Below are positions 15,673 to 18,729 of a DNA stretch of 18,729 bases, one piece after another. The position numbers and the translations under genes are program-made. Below the pieces are notes generated by a model. It was not told the origin of the DNA, searched no databases, and saw only the letters and a list, made by a program, of their open reading frames with translations. Source of the DNA: JALZAA01 sp046724435 (lineage in GTDB: Bacteria; Actinomycetota; Acidimicrobiia; IMCC26256; JACDBD01); assembly GCA_046724435.1 (NCBI GenBank), contig JBKOWN010000154.1:1-18729 (forward strand). Direction: 5' to 3'. Positions within the stretch are counted from its first letter, which is position 1. Every line of letters starts with the position of its first letter.

Positions 15673-17628
15673 ATGTCCAGCCTGTGGCCGCGGATCGAGC
15701 CGCTCCTGGCCAGGGTCGAGAAACCAGCTCGGTACATCGGAATGGAACGAGGGGCAGCGGCGCCGGCCCACCGGCCCGGCGAAGCGTCCTGGCTCCTCGT
15801 GTATCCCGACACGTACGAGGTGGGGCTCCCCAACCAGGGCCTGCAGATCCTCTACGAGATCCTGAACGAACGCGACGACGCCGCCGCCGAGCGGGCGTAC
15901 GCGCCCTGGGTCGACCTGGAAGCGGAGCTGCGTCGTCACCGCGTGCCGCTGTTCTCGGTCGAGACCCACCGTCCCGCCGGCGACTTCGACGTGCTCGCGT
16001 TCAACCTCTCCGCCGAGCTCGTGTACACGAACGTCCTGAACTGTCTCGACCTGGCCGGCGTACCCGTGCGGAGCGAGCACCGAGCACCCGACGCCCCGCT
16101 CGTCGTCGCCGGCGGTCACTGCGCGTTCAACCCCGAGCCCATGGCCGACTTCGTCGACGCCTTCGTCATCGGCGACGGCGAGGAGGCAGTCGGCGAGATG
16201 AGCGAAGTGATCGGGGATTGGAAGCGTGCCGGCCGCACCACCCGCGAGGGCGTGCTGCGCGAGCTGGCGACGATCCCGGGTGTGTACGTCCCCGCCATGT
16301 ACGACGTCGAGTACGACGGGCCGTTCATCCGGGAGGTGGGCCCGCGCTTCGACGACGTGCCCGACCGCGTCGACAAGCGAACCGTCGCCGACCTGGCCGA
16401 CTGGCCGTACCCGAAGCAGCAGCTCGTGCCGCTGGTCGAGGTCGTCCACGATCGACTCAACGTCGAGATCTTCCGGGGCTGCACGCGGGGGTGCCGGTTC
16501 TGCCAGGCCGGCATGATCACCCGGCCCGTGCGCGAGCGCCCCGAGGAACAGGTGCGCACGATGGTGCAGGACGGGCTGCGGCGCACCGGCTACGACGAGG
16601 TGGCCCTCACGTCACTGTCGAGCGCCGATTTCTCGGGCGTCGACGGGCTCGTCGCCGACCTCGTGAACGAACAGGAAGGCTCGGGGTGCGTGAGCCTCTC
16701 GCTGCCGTCGCTACGCGTCGACGCGTTCACGGTGGGCATCGCCAGCGAGATCCAGAAGGTTCGCCGGACGGGGCTCACGTTCGCGCCCGAAGGTGGCACG
16801 TGGCGGATCCGGCAGGTCCTCAACAAGCTCATCACCGAGGACGACCTGTACGCAGCGGTCGAGGGCGCGTACTCGCAGGGCTGGCGACGCGTGAAGTTGT
16901 ACTTCCTCGCGGGAGTGCCGACCGAGATGGACGAAGACACGCGTGGGATCGCCGACCTCGCGCGCAACGTCGTCGCGATCGGTCGCAAGTACACGAAGCA
17001 GGCCAGCTGCACGGCGTCGGTCGGCGGGTTCGTGCCCAAGCCCCACACGCCGTTCCAGTGGTTCGGCCAGAACAGCGTCGACGAGCTGGAGCGCAAGATC
17101 GGGCTGCTGCGCGGCGCAGTCCGTAAGTCCGGCGTGCAGCTGCGCTGGCACGACCCGGCGGCGACGTTCGTCGAGGGGATCGCAAGCCGGGGCGACCGGC
17201 GCGTCGGTCGGGTCATCGAACGCGTCTGGCGGGCCGGCGGGACGTTCCAGGAGTGGAGCGAGCGCTTCGAGCTCGGCCGCTGGCTCGATGCGATGGCGGC
17301 GGAGGGCCTCGACGCCGACTGGTACGTGACACGGCATCGCACCGCCGACGAGGTCCTGCCCTGGGACCACATCTCGGCGGGGTTGCATCGCGATTTCCTC
17401 TGGCAGGACTGGCAGGCCGCGCTGCACGAGCACGGTCTCCCGGACTGCCGCTGGACGCCGTGTTACGACTGCGGCGTGTGCACCGACTACGCGCTCGAGC
17501 ACGTCGTCGCCTCGCCGGTCGCGCCGGCAGGCGGAAGCCAGGGGACCGGCCAGGACCTCAGCCGCGGCGGCGACGCACCGGTGGAGTTCCTCGGCCTGCG
17601 GGAGAAGGCGAGCTCCGGTGCGCGGTGA
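15673..17628 (+). CDS. TIGR03960-type radical SAM protein with B12-binding-like N-terminus
   Basis: This 651-residue protein has unknown biological function. The N-terminal part (about 38-190, LLVYPDTYEVGLPNQGLQIL, DVLAFNLSAELVYTN, LVVAGGHCAFNPEPMADFVDAFVIGDGEEAV) looks like the Rossmann-type cobalamin-binding domain, but I see no DxHxxG motif for a lower cobalt ligand. The radical SAM core has C270, C274 and C277 in FRGCTRGCRFCQAG, which should hold the SAM-binding 4Fe-4S cluster. Beyond the core, SVGGFVPKPHTPFQWFGQ is typical of this family. Near the C-terminus four more cysteines cluster (C592, C597, C600, C603; CYDCGVC), perhaps an extra metal site. About 45 low-complexity residues end the protein. 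It overlaps the DUF2344 gene by 11 bp. The family call is by recall of its conserved segments. Confidence 0.88.
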   Translation: MSSLWPRIEPLLARVEKPARYIGMERGAAAPAHRPGEASWLLVYPDTYEVGLPNQGLQILYEILNERDDAAAERAYAPWVDLEAELRRHRVPLFSVETHRPAGDFDVLAFNLSAELVYTNVLNCLDLAGVPVRSEHRAPDAPLVVAGGHCAFNPEPMADFVDAFVIGDGEEAVGEMSEVIGDWKRAGRTTREGVLRELATIPGVYVPAMYDVEYDGPFIREVGPRFDDVPDRVDKRTVADLADWPYPKQQLVPLVEVVHDRLNVEIFRGCTRGCRFCQAGMITRPVRERPEEQVRTMVQDGLRRTGYDEVALTSLSSADFSGVDGLVADLVNEQEGSGCVSLSLPSLRVDAFTVGIASEIQKVRRTGLTFAPEGGTWRIRQVLNKLITEDDLYAAVEGAYSQGWRRVKLYFLAGVPTEMDEDTRGIADLARNVVAIGRKYTKQASCTASVGGFVPKPHTPFQWFGQNSVDELERKIGLLRGAVRKSGVQLRWHDPAATFVEGIASRGDRRVGRVIERVWRAGGTFQEWSERFELGRWLDAMAAEGLDADWYVTRHRTADEVLPWDHISAGLHRDFLWQDWQAALHEHGLPDCRWTPCYDCGVCTDYALEHVVASPVAPAGGSQGTGQDLSRGGDAPVEFLGLREKASSGAR

Positions 17629-18352
17629 CGCGGGGTTCCCCGTGCGCGTCCGCTTCGCCAAGCGGGGCAAAGTTCGCTTCATCTCCCACCGCGACGTCGC
17701 GCGGGCGTTCGAGCGCGCGTTCCGCATCGAGCAGCTTCCGCTCGCGTTCACCCAGGGCTTTGCACCTCGGCCCAAGGTGAGCTTCGGGCTCGCGTTGTCG
17801 GTGGGGCACGAGAGCGATGCCGAGTATCTCGACGTGCAGCTCGTCGATGAGGTGCCGCTCGACTCGCTCGCCGAGCGGGTGTCGGATGCGCTGCCGGCCG
17901 GGATCGACGTGACCGGCATTGTCGTCCTGGCCGACAGGGCACCCGCATTGCAGGAATCGGTCACCGCGGTGGCGTACCGAGTCACCGTCACCGGCCCCGA
18001 CGACGAGCGGGTCGGCGTCGACGAGCTGGGGGCCGCCCTCGACCGCGCCCTCGCGCGCCCGGCGCTTCCCCTCACCCGGACCCGGAAGGGTCACGAGGTC
18101 ACCGAGGACCTCCGGTCTATCGTGCGAACCATGGCCGTTACGGACGCCGACGATCTCGGCCCTGTCCTCGACCTCGAACTGTCCACCCAACCACGCGGCA
18201 CCCGGCCCGCCGAGGTGCTCACCGCCATCGACGGCGACCTCGTCGACCGGCGGGTGCTGCGTACGAAGCAATGGATCGAGCGCGGCGGCGCGCGGCTGGA
18301 GCCGCTCGAAGCCGACGCGCGCTCGCGCGTGCTGGAGGCACGCGCGTCATGA
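17618..18352 (+). CDS. Radical SAM-linked protein, TIGR03936/DUF2344
   Basis: This 244-residue protein is of unknown function and travels with TIGR03960 radical SAM enzymes, sometimes fused to them. The conserved N-terminal block is clear: VRVRFAKRGKVRFISHRDVARAFERAFRI, then PLAFTQGFAPRPKVSFGLALSVGHESDAEYLDVQL, a close match to the family pattern of FISHLDL and SQGFNPHPKISF. The C-terminal half is variable, with LTRTRKGHEVTEDLRSIV and a basic region before the end. No enzyme motif or membrane segment is seen. GTG at 17618 is inside the end of the radical SAM gene (11-bp overlap); GTG at 17642 is an alternative start that keeps the whole domain. Context implies it works with the upstream enzyme, possibly presenting substrate; that is inference. 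Confidence 0.88.
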   Translation: MRGDAGFPVRVRFAKRGKVRFISHRDVARAFERAFRIEQLPLAFTQGFAPRPKVSFGLALSVGHESDAEYLDVQLVDEVPLDSLAERVSDALPAGIDVTGIVVLADRAPALQESVTAVAYRVTVTGPDDERVGVDELGAALDRALARPALPLTRTRKGHEVTEDLRSIVRTMAVTDADDLGPVLDLELSTQPRGTRPAEVLTAIDGDLVDRRVLRTKQWIERGGARLEPLEADARSRVLEARAS

Positions 18353-18353
18353 G

Positions 18354-18360
18354 AGAAGGA
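18354..18360 (+). promoter_or_regulatory. Ribosome binding site of the last gene
   Basis: AGAAGGA lies 4 nt before the ATG at 18365, within the 12-bp gap after the DUF2344 stop. It supports this start and an operon with the upstream pair. Confidence 0.7.
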
Positions 18361-18364
18361 TTCG

Positions 18365-18729
18365 ATGTCCGACGACACACCCACGGAGGCCCGCCCGGCC
18401 TCCGACGAACACAACGCGAACACTGCGCCGGCTGAGGCAGCCGGCGGTAATCAGCCTGATTCGACGGAGCGAACGAGCGGCGACGGCCGTGGCGGCTCCG
18501 GGGGAGGGACGGCGAGGCGCCGCCGGCGGCGCGGATCGCGCGGCGGATGCAACCGTCGCAAGCCCAAGACGGCGGCCGCGCCCGACGGCGCCGCCGCGAA
18601 GGACCCCGCCGAGACAGGAGAGGATTACACCGACGCCGCCGCCGACCGGGGCCTGACCACCGAGGACGTCGCCGCCGACGCACGCGTCGAGGCCGGTCTC
18701 GCCGACGCCGAACCCGGAGCGGTGACCGC
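18365..18729 (+). CDS. Probable ribonuclease E/G family protein, N-terminal extension only, partial
   Basis: The reading frame starts MSDDTPTEARPAS and stays open to the window end (121 codons plus 2 nt). The visible part is low complexity: an acidic/polar start, a Gly-rich stretch, then a strongly basic patch (ARRRRRRGSRGG followed by CNRRKPK, residues about 49-68), then an Ala/Asp/Glu-rich part with DRGLTTEDVAADARVEAGL. No S1 or catalytic RNase domain is reached. The assignment rests on gene order: in Actinobacteria the TIGR03960-DUF2344 pair is commonly followed by rne, rplU and rpmA, and actinobacterial RNase E carries long disordered N-terminal extensions with Arg-rich RNA-binding patches. 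The start is backed by a good ribosome site. It could instead be an unrelated disordered protein. Confidence 0.6.
   Translation, partial: MSDDTPTEARPASDEHNANTAPAEAAGGNQPDSTERTSGDGRGGSGGGTARRRRRRGSRGGCNRRKPKTAAAPDGAAAKDPAETGEDYTDAAADRGLTTEDVAADARVEAGLADAEPGAVT

Overview
The window is a dense, high-GC stretch of bacterial chromosome made almost entirely of core genes on the + strand. The gene order is tig-clpP-clpX, then valS-folC-ndk, then mreB-mreC-mreD-mrdA-rodA, then a radical SAM gene, a DUF2344 gene and the start of a probable rne. From memory this is the arrangement of this region in Actinobacteria such as Streptomyces. The single clpP and the archaeal-like (type 2) ValRS make me lean towards a deep actinobacterial lineage such as Acidimicrobiia. 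The taxonomic call is inference from gene order and protein character, not a database match.

Layout. 1-1515: the last codons of an OmpR-type response regulator, then its membrane sensor histidine kinase. 1487-1942 (minus strand): a small VOC/glyoxalase-fold protein that converges on the kinase gene and overlaps its end by 29 bp. 1943-2123: a divergent intergenic region with two clear tandem hairpins and a weaker third. 2124-5473: a proteostasis operon (trigger factor, ClpP, ClpX) linked by good Shine-Dalgarno sites. 5474-5642: a gap with two GC-rich hairpins. 5643-9955: valyl-tRNA synthetase, folylpolyglutamate synthase and nucleoside diphosphate kinase. 9956-15627: the lateral-wall elongation machine (MreB filament, MreC and MreD membrane partners, the PBP2 transpeptidase and the RodA glycosyltransferase), which suggests a rod-shaped cell. 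15673-18352: a TIGR03960-type radical SAM protein overlapping its 'radical SAM-linked' DUF2344 partner. 18365 to the end: the Arg-rich, low-complexity start of a protein that by position is probably RNase E/G.

Start sites fall into two classes. Genes inside operons (clpP, clpX, the last gene) have clear purine-rich ribosome binding sites. The genes that open transcription units or follow a gap (tig, valS, ndk, mreB, the radical SAM gene) have no Shine-Dalgarno but carry a TANNNT -10-like hexamer only 6-10 nt before the start codon, as expected for leaderless transcripts.

I see no insertion sequence, prophage, CRISPR array, tRNA or rRNA gene. The least understood content is the radical SAM/DUF2344 pair, which has a second cysteine cluster, next to the RNase E-like gene. 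Other points worth a look are the altered HIGH motif in ValRS (HMGS), the single clpP, and the tandem bulged hairpins before the VOC gene.
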